Assembly: GCA_964058805.1 (NCBI GenBank) | Contig: CAXKVV010001740.1 | Coordinates: 1-27,740, forward strand | Direction: 5' to 3' | Origin: Schoenoplectus triqueter | Lineage: Eukaryota; Streptophyta; Magnoliopsida; Poales; Cyperaceae | DNA length: 27,740 bases | Shown here: positions 1-9,018 of the stretch, in pieces | Layout: each line of letters starts with the position of its first letter | Numbering within the stretch: the stretch's first letter is position 1 | Translations under genes and position numbers: made by a program | The notes under the pieces: model-generated | Told to the model about the DNA's origin: nothing | Seen by the model: only the letters and a program-made list of their open reading frames with translations | Databases searched by the model: none

Positions 1-32
1 TATCTCAAACAAATCCTACATGTTAAAACAAG

Positions 33-1445
33 CTAGGCGACCAATGTCTCTTCTTCATCATCCTCCTCTCTGAAATCTGGTAAATCTGAATTAATTGAGA
101 ACTTAACCCACCTCTTCTTCTCCACATGCTTCAAACAAGGCTGCAGCACAAACCCGATAAAAACTGCCACAAGGCTAATTACTGCCACCTTCAGAGATGA
201 AAACACTAAAACAACCACAATCAGAGCGGTAGGGGGTATAAGCATGAGAACACAGCCGATTGTGCCGAACGGTATTTTGAATGGCCTGCGTGCATTGGGA
301 TGCCTCACTCTGAGCACAATAAATGCTATGAACTCTAAGATCATACCAAAACAATAGAGAAAATTCTCAGCCGCCACTATTTCTTGGAAGCTGAGCCAAG
401 AGAGGAGGAGAACACCAGACGCTGAGAATAGGATACCGATTAGTGGGGTTCCATGGCGAGACCTCTTGCTAAAGAACTCTGGCAGCATTCCCCGCTCAGC
501 CATACCAAGCAACTGGTAAGAGTCACTGCTCATCTCAGCAACAAACATACCCATGTTAGACAGAGCTGAGGCACCCTGGACCCACCCCATGAGCCAGACT
601 CCACCAATCATCTTTGCTATATCAGCAAAGTAGCCATCAGTCCACTGATCCCTCTCCAGAGGAACTGCTCCAGTGCCAGCAAGCAAAGGATAGAGGTATC
701 CCGCCACTACTAGAATAACAGCATACAATAAAGCCTTTGGGAGGGTTTTGGTTGGGTTATCGACTTCCCCTGCTAAAGTACTAATTGAGTCCCAATAATT
801 CAGGTTCCAGAATAAAGTATTCAGATATAAGTTCCAGTCAACACCACGTAGATTTACATGGAGCCACCGAGAGGGCCGAATCCTTGGGATTGCAATCAAC
901 CCCATTACAATAAATGGCAAGAGGGAGAAAACACCAAGACACACTGCAACCCAGCCAACTATGGTCAAGCCACGATAGTTCATATAGGTTAAAACAACAG
1001 TTAACCCAAGAACTGCAAAAATCCGAGGTAGACCCTCACCCACAGCTGGTATTCCTGATTTTAGATAATCCAAGAACAATACTGGGTACAGAGCATTGTC
1101 AATGACTCCACTAAGCCACTTCATCCAGCCTTGCTGAAAACCCCAGAAAGGGCCCAAAGCTGATGAGACCCAAACCACATACCCACCATTTTCGGGAAAC
1201 ATGGTACCCATTTCGGCAGTTATGAGTGCTTCCGGTATGCTCCATATAATGGGGAAAACTAAAAACCCTAAAATAGATAGAAGAGGGCCTGCAGCTTGTA
1301 CACTGTCTTCTATGCCAAAGGGACCTCCGGAGACCTCGTAAAATATAAGAAATATGAGAGGGATGATGGAGACTTTGTGGAGGTTGTTTGAGGCTGGTGG
1401 GGTGTGTTCATCTCCAAGAATACGGTACCCAACTTCTTCACCCAT
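33..1445 (-). CDS. PUT: LAT-family polyamine transporter (PUT type), intronless coding region
   Basis: This gene encodes a 470-aa multi-pass membrane transporter of the amino acid-polyamine-organocation (APC) superfamily, plant LAT/PUT branch, whose known members import polyamines and paraquat. Visible family signatures are [14 protein letters not shown] at residues 36-49, then [77 protein letters not shown] and [13 protein letters not shown] near the C-terminus. About 12 hydrophobic segments are spread over the chain, with a highly acidic tail (EEDDEEE). Length matches Arabidopsis PUT proteins (about 480-495 aa). The frame stays open upstream to 1502 but has no ATG there. TTTGCAG at 1497-1503 (minus) is a good splice acceptor, so I place the start at the ATG at 1443-1445 ([10 protein letters not shown]) and treat 1446-1496 as 5' UTR. 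The stop is TAG at 33-35. Family assignment is very secure; the exact paralogue and substrate are not determined. Confidence 0.95.
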   Translation of the reverse strand: MGEEVGYRILGDEHTPPASNNLHKVSIIPLIFLIFYEVSGGPFGIEDSVQAAGPLLSILGFLVFPIIWSIPEALITAEMGTMFPENGGYVVWVSSALGPFWGFQQGWMKWLSGVIDNALYPVLFLDYLKSGIPAVGEGLPRIFAVLGLTVVLTYMNYRGLTIVGWVAVCLGVFSLLPFIVMGLIAIPRIRPSRWLHVNLRGVDWNLYLNTLFWNLNYWDSISTLAGEVDNPTKTLPKALLYAVILVVAGYLYPLLAGTGAVPLERDQWTDGYFADIAKMIGGVWLMGWVQGASALSNMGMFVAEMSSDSYQLLGMAERGMLPEFFSKRSRHGTPLIGILFSASGVLLLSWLSFQEIVAAENFLYCFGMILEFIAFIVLRVRHPNARRPFKIPFGTIGCVLMLIPPTALIVVVLVFSSLKVAVISLVAVFIGFVLQPCLKHVEKKRWVKFSINSDLPDFREEDDEEETLVA

Positions 1446-1593
1446 TGAAGCTGAAGTCAAGTTGTTGGGGTCCGTGCTAGAAGAATGCCTCAGCCTCTGC
1501 AAATAAGGAAATTGATGCTTTATAATAGGACATCAACTTCCAATATTTAGATTAACAAGATAGGATAAACTGATTAATTTATTTGTATATTAC

Positions 1594-1806
1594 CAGGGTC
1601 GGATGCAAGAAGAGCCAATACTTATAATTATGTATATTTCCAGAAAAGAAATAGAAAAATAAGCTTATATTAAAGAAAAAATTTCAAATTTCGACCCCTC
1701 AGGGAAAAAAAAATCCAATTTTTGACCTGGATTGGCCGGCCTTGGGACAGTCAAAAGAACTCTGCTAGTTAACCTACCTTCTGTTCTCTGACTGGCTCCG
1801 CCCCTG
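1594..1806. mobile_element. Non-autonomous hAT-like element (213 bp) upstream of the transporter
   Basis: Terminal inverted repeats are CAGGGTCGGA at the left and, on the other strand, CAGGGGCGGA at the right. The flanks TATATTAC (1586-1593) and TACATTAC (1807-1814) match at 7 of 8 positions, the 8-bp target duplication expected of hAT transposons. There is no coding capacity. It falls inside the proposed 5' leader intron of the polyamine transporter. Confidence 0.7.
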
Positions 1807-2229
1807 TACATTACTATCGGTAGGCAACCAAAATAACCAGATGGCACGATTTATATACCGTCTCCAATAGAATTAGCCACAGCCTGGTCAGTGAGGCACA
1901 GGATTTGGACAAATTGGTCATAGTGGTGCTCAATCCACACCGGATGGCACCAAATTTATAAGTTTTAAATTTACCAATCCCCATCTTTCTTAACAAACTA
2001 ATTCTATGCAATACTAGATTCAGGTTTTCAATCTAAGCACGATTCCAATTGAACAAAATCTGCACCTAAACCGAGGTTAAGAGAACTTGAACTAGAAAGG
2101 AGAAACAAAATTAGATTCAAATTAGGTCCGAAAACTAATACGTCACGTCTCGCGAGGCAAAATCGATCTCGTCATGGGAATAGAAAAGAGGAGCAAAAAA
2201 GAATCTACCAATGTGCACAAGGAGGGGTG

Positions 2230-2307
2230 CTAGGAATCATAGGCAACAACAAATCCAAATTGCCACGCTCGAGAAGTGAAAGGAGGATCGTCGCTAATCA
2301 CCAACAT
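2230..2307 (-). CDS. Candidate upstream ORF (25 codons) in the transporter leader
   Basis: On the minus strand an ATG at 2305-2307 opens a short frame ending in TAG at 2230-2232, 25 codons (begins MLVISDDPPF, ends VVAYDS). If the leader exon proposed here is right, the whole ORF is in the 5' UTR of the polyamine transporter and could affect its translation. Upstream ORFs that respond to polyamines are known for S-adenosylmethionine decarboxylase in plants; a link here is only an analogy. I do not recognise the peptide. Confidence 0.3.
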   Translation of the reverse strand: MLVISDDPPFTSRAWQFGFVVAYDS

Positions 2308-2330
2308 GAGAGGCGAGAGATAGAGATTGA

Positions 2331-2344
2331 AGAGAGAGAGAGAG
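2331..2344. repeat. (GA)7 / (CT)7 microsatellite
   Basis: Perfect dinucleotide AG run inside a purine-rich stretch (2310-2350). It reads as CT on the strand of the polyamine transporter and lies in its likely 5' leader. Confidence 0.8.
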
Positions 2345-2660
2345 TGAGGAGGCTTGTTCGACCAAGTTGTTCCTTTGAAGGAATAGTCTGAGAGACTAGG
2401 AAAGAGGCTCGTCGTGGTGATAATCAATTTTCTTTCTACCCTTTTTTGTTTGTCCAAGACCGAGATGGTTTAGTAGAAACCTGGATCGATTCACCGTTGG
2501 GAGAGAGGAAGAAATGAGACGGGTGGAGAGATGCAAGACAGCAAGAGCCACATCCCACATACCATAGAAAGGTTTGAGCGAAAGCGACACCTGTAACTCC
2601 GCCCGCATGCCCAGTTGCCCACTCATCCAAATTTGAAATTCCAAACCTCAATCCTAATAA

Positions 2661-3177
2661 TTTTCGCGATTTACTTTTATTATTTTGCTATCTGTTGGAG
2701 ATGGCGTGGACTGGTGGCGCCGTGGAGCGCAATTATCTTCTTAGTCTTTGATGGAGTGTGGCCGCACTTGATGTTGATACGTGCGCATGAGACGCCACAG
2801 ATAATAAGGTCTTAATACTTCCGAATGTAAGCATTTATTGGTACTATAACAAGTACAAACAACGCGAGTAGGCAACTACGCATAGGGAATGAAAACTTAC
2901 CGACAACTAGCCAACTTGTAAGTTGTAACAAAATGAAAACTTGAGAATGGAATTACATTAGCAGGCCGCGGAGTTGTTGACTTTTTCCAAGGCCCAAAAT
3001 GGAAACTTGGAAGTGCATTCGTGGTTCTGCTATTAGGTTTTCTTTGTTCATTTTATATGTCAATGTCAAATCTCACACGGAGTATTTCACGTTGTTGGTC
3101 TATGTGTCATTCTTTCTAATAAGATAATTGAGGTTGGTTGGATCCAGCGACAGAAGTAAATTCTTCAGGGCTAAGTT
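2661..3177. other. Intergenic region, no gene seen
   Basis: Mixed-composition sequence just upstream of the transporter gene and left of the first hAT-like element of the gene-poor block. I found no exon-like frame, tRNA or clear repeat here. The part nearest 2661 may hold transporter promoter sequence, but no convincing TATA box could be fixed. Confidence 0.5.
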
Positions 3178-3595
3178 CAGAGCGGATGTAGAATTTTGAT
3201 TATCGGATTGTAATAGTTTATAAGATTTAAATTCATTAATTAATTGACTATTAAATAAAAAATTAATAATTTAATATATATTCTTATTTAATAAAAAAAT
3301 TTATTAAAATAATAACATTTTATATATTAAAAATAATAACAAAATAAAGCTCAAAGCAATAGATAATCAAGTTGATGAAATTTTTTTTTCCGAAACTTTA
3401 TATTTTGATATCTTTGCATAATTATTTTATTATGCACGATATTAAATATTTTTTCTCAATAAAATTAGTCAGACAATTCAGAAGGAGAGAAAAAAAAATT
3501 TAGAGGCAGATAAATTATAAAAATATTATCGAAAAACTCTATTTTTTTAAAATCTAGAAGAAGATCTTTCCCCGAATTACTATGCATCCGCCCTG
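3178..3595. mobile_element. Non-autonomous hAT-like element (418 bp), diverged
   Basis: The ends read CAGAGCGGATG at the left and, on the opposite strand, CAGGGCGGATG at the right. The interior is very AT-rich and clearly related to the element at 15082-15418: both share the segment around GCACGATATTAAATATTTTT or CCACGATATTAAATATTTTT. Flanks GCTAAGTT and GACTAAAC match poorly without a one-base shift, so the target duplication is decayed. No transposase is encoded. Confidence 0.65.
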
Positions 3596-3895
3596 GACTA
3601 AACTACATGTTCCCATATTTTATTATAACCATTTTCTCCCTGTTACACATGAATCGATCACATATTCGTCTTGTAATATCGGCCCGAGCTATTTTCATTT
3701 ACAATATATTGAAATATTTAAATGTGCGTATTAGACACGCTTAATTAAATTATTAGGAAGGCCATGTGCAATCACGTGCGGCGAAAAAGCAAGAACAGAT
3801 TCCAAGAAGGAAAATGACATAGATCCACAAAAATATCGTCAAATGTCAATTCAGAGACAGGAAAAAGACAAAAAAAATTTTAGTAATTCAAATAA

Positions 3896-4258
3896 GAGAT
3901 GATAAGTTTACAATACGTTATTTTGACAACCTAAATAAATATAAAAAAATTTATAAAATAAAAAATATTTATAGATGTGTTTTTATTGATGATCATTCAA
4001 ATTTCATGTAATTTTATTATCGTTTGATAGTCCATCAAATACCATCAAATTTTCATATAATTTACAACGGTTCCAAATTAACGATCTTTGATGGACTATC
4101 AAACGATAATGAAATTTCATGAAATTTGAATAACAATCAATCTAAAGGTAAAAGAATACATATATAAAAAAAATTCTATTTTTAAGATTTTTTTATATTT
4201 ATTTAGAGATTTATTGTCAAAGTTGTCAAAATAACCCATTGTGAATGGATCCCCACTC
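3896..4258. mobile_element. Mutator-like MITE (363 bp) with 9-bp target duplication
   Basis: The whole element folds back on itself. The left end, GAGATGATAAG followed by GTTATTTTGACAAC, pairs with the right end, GTTGTCAAAATAACCCATTG up to the terminal CCCCACTC. Inner arms with CGTTTGATAGTCCATCAAA (left) and TTTGATGGACTATCAAACG (right) surround a short centre near 4050-4080. Flanks TTCAAATAA (3887-3895) and TTCGAATAA (4259-4267) match at 8 of 9, the duplication size typical of Mutator-like elements. It has no coding capacity. Relatives are at about 7540-7605 and 23480-23845. Confidence 0.7.
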
Positions 4259-4267
4259 TTCGAATAA

Positions 4268-6406
4268 AAGAAAAAAAAGGGATTCCATATAATTACCATC
4301 TATTTTTATTTTTTTACACTCCATAGTTTAGACTGAGTTTCAAACTTAATCCTAATATTTTGAGTCAAGTTTCAAACTCAGTTTTAATTTTTTTTTACGT
4401 AGCATAAAATACTCTAAGTAAAAAAAATTGAGACCGAATTTAAAACTCAGGCCAAATTAGTAGTGATAAAGAAACAGAATAATCATACCATTTCGTAATT
4501 TTCTTTTTTTAATTATCATAAAAAAAATTGGAAAAAAGAAGTCAGAAATGCATCTTCTTCATAACACAATCCTCTGACACATCCATATTGAATTCATATT
4601 CCAGATTCCAGAATATACTCTATATTTTTTGGAGAAAAATCCACTTCATGCCCCCAAAAAGTTAATAAGCACATAAAGTGCGTACGGAAAATTACGTATT
4701 TTATTTTGAACTTTCAATGAGGTAAAATGGATACTCATGAAGTGTTGACTTGATTTTCAATGGAATAGATTACAAATTGGATAAAATATAATAATTTTGT
4801 TTTTTTGAAAGATAATGTGATATTATAAGTTATGAAAGGGAAAATATGTAATTTCATAATTTTTGAAAAGTTTTATATAAAATTATAGAAATCTTAAAAT
4901 ATAAATTAAAAGTAAGCTGATGATATTAAATATCACTAAAATTAGTGCCACCAGATCCCTCCAAAATCCATTAAAATTTATCCAGTAAATTACATCACGC
5001 AGTGGTTCAGATGATAAGTCTTATCTGGTTTCATTTGACAATTATTCTCTCTTTACCTTAAAATTTTTATTTTGGCATAAATTTTAATGCAGCGCCACTA
5101 TCAATTATATATCAATTGTTAATTAAGAACTTATAGTCTTCTCTATATTTTAATTATTTTGGATTGCTTGTACGCATGACATTACTATTTACTAATCAAC
5201 TTATAAACCCAATTATTTTTATTTGTTGCGAGTATTTCTTCGATTGTGGTTATACTAAATTAATCAAATAATAGATTGTTGTGTTTAGAAACTTATTTGA
5301 CAACAACTGACATTGTCATCAACTAATTAGCTATATATGTATGTGAGCAATTAATATTAACTCTATTTTTTTTATAGCTAATTCGTTTATTGTCATAGTT
5401 TTGGAATAATTTGGTTTTAGGCAATTTTACATAACTTTCATTTTTTAAAAGTACATCACATATGTATGTTCATTAATTAGTTGAATTATTATCCATAACA
5501 TTCTAATTATAATAATGAATGTACACGATCAGTGACAAAATTGGGTGCAAAATAAGATAATGCTTCTACTCGTCAGACAATCCAGGTAATCAGAGTGGTC
5601 CAAGCAATTGATGAGTGTTAAGCTGAATTCTGAGCTTTTAATTTAAGCACACATCGTTCCTAATATGTGATAATGACCCCCCCCCCCCTAATTGTTACTT
5701 AATGCTCCATATCACATATACTGATCTAAATATTCTTATATGCCTATAGCATAGTATTTTAAGAAATTATATTAAAAAAATTAATTATAAAAGGTTACTT
5801 AGTAACTATATATCTAAAAAAATAGGCACTTTATAATATATTTATAATACACATGTCTGTTATTTCATTTTTAATTTGTTTTTTATGCTTTAATAAAAAA
5901 ATGTCATATCTTGTTTTTTGTGTTGTAATGTTTGAGATTTTCATATTTAAAAAAATAAAATTTTGTTTATTTTAATTATTTATCTAATTAATGATAAACT
6001 CAAATAAAAAATAATATAGCAAACTTATTATGTATTATGAATATTTTATCAATTGCCTATATTTCCAAATAACAACTAATAATTCCTTAAATTAAAAATT
6101 CATGAAACGTAAATATTTTAAAATTGATACTTTAGGTATAGATATTTTGTCCTTCAAACATAAAATACTAGATAGCAAATTAATTGTAAGGGAAGTTATT
6201 GCCACAAGTTGTATAGTTCAGAATCAATGCATTTGTTCAAATTAAAATTCGGGAAAACTTCATTATTAATTACAAAATAATATGGTAGTTTTACATATCC
6301 TTAATTTCTTAATGTGTGGGGGCAATGGCTCGTACATTGTGAAGTTAGATATTGATACAAGAGCTAAATTTTTAAGATGTATCAACTACCAAATATATTA
6401 TTTATG
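4268..6406. other. AT-rich intergenic region, no gene seen
   Basis: Very AT-rich sequence with frequent stops in all frames. An imperfect inverted repeat lies at about 4330-4383 (GAGTTTCAAACTT against AAGTTTCAAACTC), and there is a pure run of 12 C at 5677-5688. Short pieces resemble old transposon debris, but none has ends I can define. No exon, RNA gene or promoter could be supported. Confidence 0.5.
5677..5688. repeat. Poly(C) tract of 12
   Basis: A homopolymer of 12 C in otherwise AT-rich DNA. Such tracts are prone to length error, so the exact count may not be reliable. Confidence 0.8.
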
Positions 6407-6570
6407 CAGGGACAGAATCGGACTTTAGCGTGAGGATCAAGATTTGAAAACTTTCATCTATAAACATATTGTTATTTTTTTCTAAAAATATATATAATTA
6501 TAAGGATCGATATTTAAAAAAAAATCTAAAAGAGTCAACTGGTCCACTGCCACCATGTGCTCCGCCCCTA
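6407..6570. mobile_element. Short non-autonomous hAT-like element (164 bp)
   Basis: The left end is CAGGGACAGA and the right end on the other strand is TAGGGGCGGA. Flanks TATTTATG (6399-6406) and TACTTATG (6571-6578) match at 7 of 8, fitting an hAT 8-bp target duplication. The interior is AT-rich and non-coding. Confidence 0.65.
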
Positions 6571-6786
6571 TACTTATGCATAAACAAACGACGCGCTTCT
6601 AAAAAAATATTGGTCGAGCTTGGTGATCACGGCCACAGATAATAAAAATTATTTCTGCAGTCCTTGTTGCATTTTAATAAGACAATGTGCCGCCTATATA
6701 CTACCCAATTATATCCGAGTCTAATTGCCAAGATTCAGTCAAAGTAATGAAATTTTTATATGTTTATGTGGTCTATTAATGCACAA

Positions 6787-6803
6787 ATATATATATATAT
6801 ATA
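6787..6803. repeat. (AT)n microsatellite
   Basis: A run of about eight AT units immediately 3' of the exon-like GC-rich frame at 6844-7026 on the minus strand. Confidence 0.8.
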
Positions 6804-6843
6804 CTGCTACTGGTTGACTTAAATCAGATAATTCAAAGCTAAC

Positions 6844-7026
6844 CTCTACCCCTGCCTCCTCAGCTCTGGCACTGCTACAGATAGGGCTCCCCTTCTGACC
6901 ATCAGAAGGAATCTGAACGCACTCGATCTCTTTGTCTTTTGGTTTGCACGAAACCTCCTCCGCTCCGTTTTCCTTCCCTACTGCCTTCTCCGCTGCCTGA
7001 GACGTGGAGAGACCACCGCCGTCCAT
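6844..7026 (-). CDS. Isolated exon-like frame, unknown protein (gene fragment or orphan first exon)
   Basis: On the minus strand an ATG at 7024-7026 opens a 61-codon GC-rich frame (begins MDGGGLSTSQAAEKAVGKEN) rich in Glu, Lys, Ser and Gly. It stands out sharply from the AT-rich surroundings. At 6844|6843 it meets a possible donor (GAG|GTTAGC). If unspliced it continues through the AT microsatellite to a stop at 6739-6741, giving 95 aa with a low-complexity end. About 75 nt upstream of the ATG is TTTTTATATAAAAA (7097-7110), a good TATA box position. The peptide looks soluble and disordered, and I do not recognise its family. No downstream exon was found to the left, where transposons intervene, so it may be a truncated gene, a captured fragment or a small species-specific gene. 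Confidence 0.35.
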
Positions 7027-7096
7027 CCCCTCCAACTGATTGATTAGAGGAGAGAATTAGAAGTGGGACTCTCGGAAGGGTCTGACAGCAGCAAGA

Positions 7097-7110
7097 TTTT
7101 TATATAAAAA
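7097..7110 (-). promoter_or_regulatory. TATA box of the orphan exon
   Basis: A palindromic TTTTTATATAAAAA about 75 nt upstream of the ATG at 7026 on the minus strand, leaving room for a leader of about 45 nt. Its spacing suggests use on the minus strand, although the motif itself reads both ways. Confidence 0.35.
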
Positions 7111-7537
7111 CTGATTAATTGGAGATGGAGTCGATTATTTTATGTTCAATCAGTCAATCATTCGGATAAGAATATGAAAAAAAAAAAATTATAAGGCCGA
7201 CAGACAGGCCTGCCATCCTGTTTTGCATGTTCTATGTCATTAATTGCTTAATTGGGTTATAATATTCTTTTATGGGTTCATACCTGTACTGGGCTGGCTT
7301 CAGCCTTTATGGTGAAATTTTGTGATGTACTGAGAATGATAAACTTGGTTTCGTACTTTCCTTTTTCTTAACTTCTTATTTTTTTCTGTATTTTTTGGTA
7401 TAAACTTTTAGTAGATTAAGTTAATTTAGGAGCTTGAGAAAGCACACAAAAAAATTATATTCCTTTATGTCATGTAGAACAGCAATGCACCTCTTATACA
7501 TACTAGTTCTGATGTTTCCTGTTACTTCGGACTGATT

Positions 7538-7605
7538 TTGTATATTTATTTTGAACTTAGATTGTCAAAATAACCCACTGTCAGGTGATCCCTCCCCTTT
7601 TTATT
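7538..7605. repeat. Solo terminal fragment of the Mutator-like MITE family
   Basis: The segment with GATTGTCAAAATAACCCACT followed by GTCAGGTGATCCCTCCCC matches the right end of the 3896-4258 element (GTTGTCAAAATAACCCATTG, ATGGATCCCCACTC). No partner end was found within several hundred bases on either side, so this is a leftover terminus. Confidence 0.5.
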
Positions 7606-7876
7606 ATAGTGTACTGTATGGTGGAAATTGAAAAATTCCATATGGTCCGTATTTGTTTATGACTGGCAATATAATCAGTTTTGTTGAAGTGAATCAATAT
7701 ACCAGGTTGGCTAAGATCATACCATCCATAAAATTGAAATGCTCCCATCATAATTTCCTTAATTTTCCTTACATCTGATCCACTACAATTATAAATGAAA
7801 GAGCAGGAAGCTGAATTAATTTGCACCTAGTACTTATTTTACTTTTTAGGAAAAGAGAAGCAAAATTAGTTTAGAT

Positions 7877-8586
7877 TAGAGGTGTCAATGATATCCTTTT
7901 ACTTATTTATCCAATTCGTACCGTATTCGATAAGATGAGTATGGGTAAGGGTAAGAATTTTATTCCGTTAAGTAAATAGATAAGGATATAGGTAAAGGTC
8001 ATTTCGTACCGGTTTGTCCTATTTTATTTTATTTACCAACATTAAAAAAAATATGTATGTTAGTTGTTCCGATTTCTATGAGTTAATTACTATGAATTAT
8101 AATTATTATCTTTTTCAAGTTTAACCATCTTATAAATTATAATATTTGAATAAATTTTTAATAGGTTACTTCTTAAAATGATTGAATGAGATAATATTTT
8201 ATTTTATTTTAGACAAGATATTATTTTTTCTTTTAATATATTTATTTTCTACTTAAAAAGTTTGACAAGAGATATTTTATTTATTTATTTTTGAAATGAC
8301 TCAAGTTAAAATTGATTGCATAGTTATATTTTTATTTCATACTAGTAAAATAGAGATGTATTTGTACGAATGGAATGAGTTCATATATTTTTTTATAAAT
8401 GATAATAAACTAACTAATACATTAGTATTATTCATTAACACCCATTATCATTTTGTTAACCATTTATTTTAACGGGTAAGGATAGAGTATGATTAAGTCT
8501 AATTTTAATGGATAAGGATAGAATATAAATAAAAATAATTTAAAATAGATATAATTATAAAAATATCTCGCCCATTGACATCCCTA
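7877..8586. mobile_element. Non-autonomous hAT-type element (710 bp)
   Basis: The left end TAGAGGTGTCAATG and the right end on the other strand TAGGGATGTCAATGGG match the widespread plant hAT terminus TAGGGATGTCAATGGG. Flanks GTTTAGAT (7869-7876) and ATTTAGAC (8587-8594) match at 6 of 8. Subterminal GGTAAGGATAGA-like motifs recur near the right end. The interior is AT-rich without a transposase frame. Confidence 0.7.
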
Positions 8587-8851
8587 ATTTAGACCAATTT
8601 AGTCATCACTTCCCTGTTAATGAAAAAGATGAACACTGACACCAACTAAAAGTACAAAAGTGAACGTCTGCTACTAATTTTCAATTTTTCAACTTCTTCA
8701 CGTGCATGTTGCTTCACAACAATTACTATCCAACCTTCATTTCATCATAGCGTTATTTTGTTGGAAGCTTGATGCAATGATGCAAAAATTACCAACAATT
8801 ATTTGCACGCAGAATGTAAAGAAAAAAAATGTGTTTGATTTGTTTCTGATT

Positions 8852-9018
8852 CAGAGGCAAAGACAAGGAAGGGACCGGAGGGTGTCCGACCCTGTCTAAT
8901 CTCAAAGAAGTTATAAAAATTTATGATATATATTTTTTTTATGAAATATTAATATCTCTCTTTCCAACTTATTAATTTTAATATTCTAGTAACGTAAATT
9001 TACTTGGTTCCATCCCTA
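8852..9018. mobile_element. Possible short hAT-like element (167 bp)
   Basis: Weak termini: CAGAGGCAAAG at the left against TAGGGATGGAA (opposite strand) at the right. Flanks TTCTGATT and TTATGATC match at 6 of 8. A GC-rich patch next to the left end (GGGACCGGAGGGTGTCCGAC) is followed by AT-rich sequence. Called by analogy with its neighbours; it could be chance. Confidence 0.4.

Larger units (their letters stand above)
1446..2500 (-). promoter_or_regulatory. Candidate 5' leader of the polyamine transporter with a leader intron
   Basis: On the minus strand a TTTGCAG acceptor ends at 1497, and 1446-1496 would be the leader part of the coding exon. A plausible donor (CATTG|GTAGATT) lies at 2208/2209, giving an intron of about 710 nt. 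Upstream of it the minus strand is pyrimidine-rich, with a (CT)n run at 2331-2344, as is common in plant 5' leaders. A weaker alternative donor is AAG|GTAGGTT near 1778. The acceptor is fairly convincing; the donor, the transcription start and the 2500 limit are guesses. Confidence 0.4.

Noticed and set aside
33..1502. Longer version of the transporter beginning at 1502 with 19 extra residues
   Set aside because: The frame begins with TTG, not ATG, and a splice acceptor (TTTGCAG) lies inside the first codons. The first ATG is at 1443-1445.
2396..2651. Two overlapping minus-strand frames upstream of the transporter
   Set aside because: No recognisable domain and no good splice context; more likely leader or promoter sequence.
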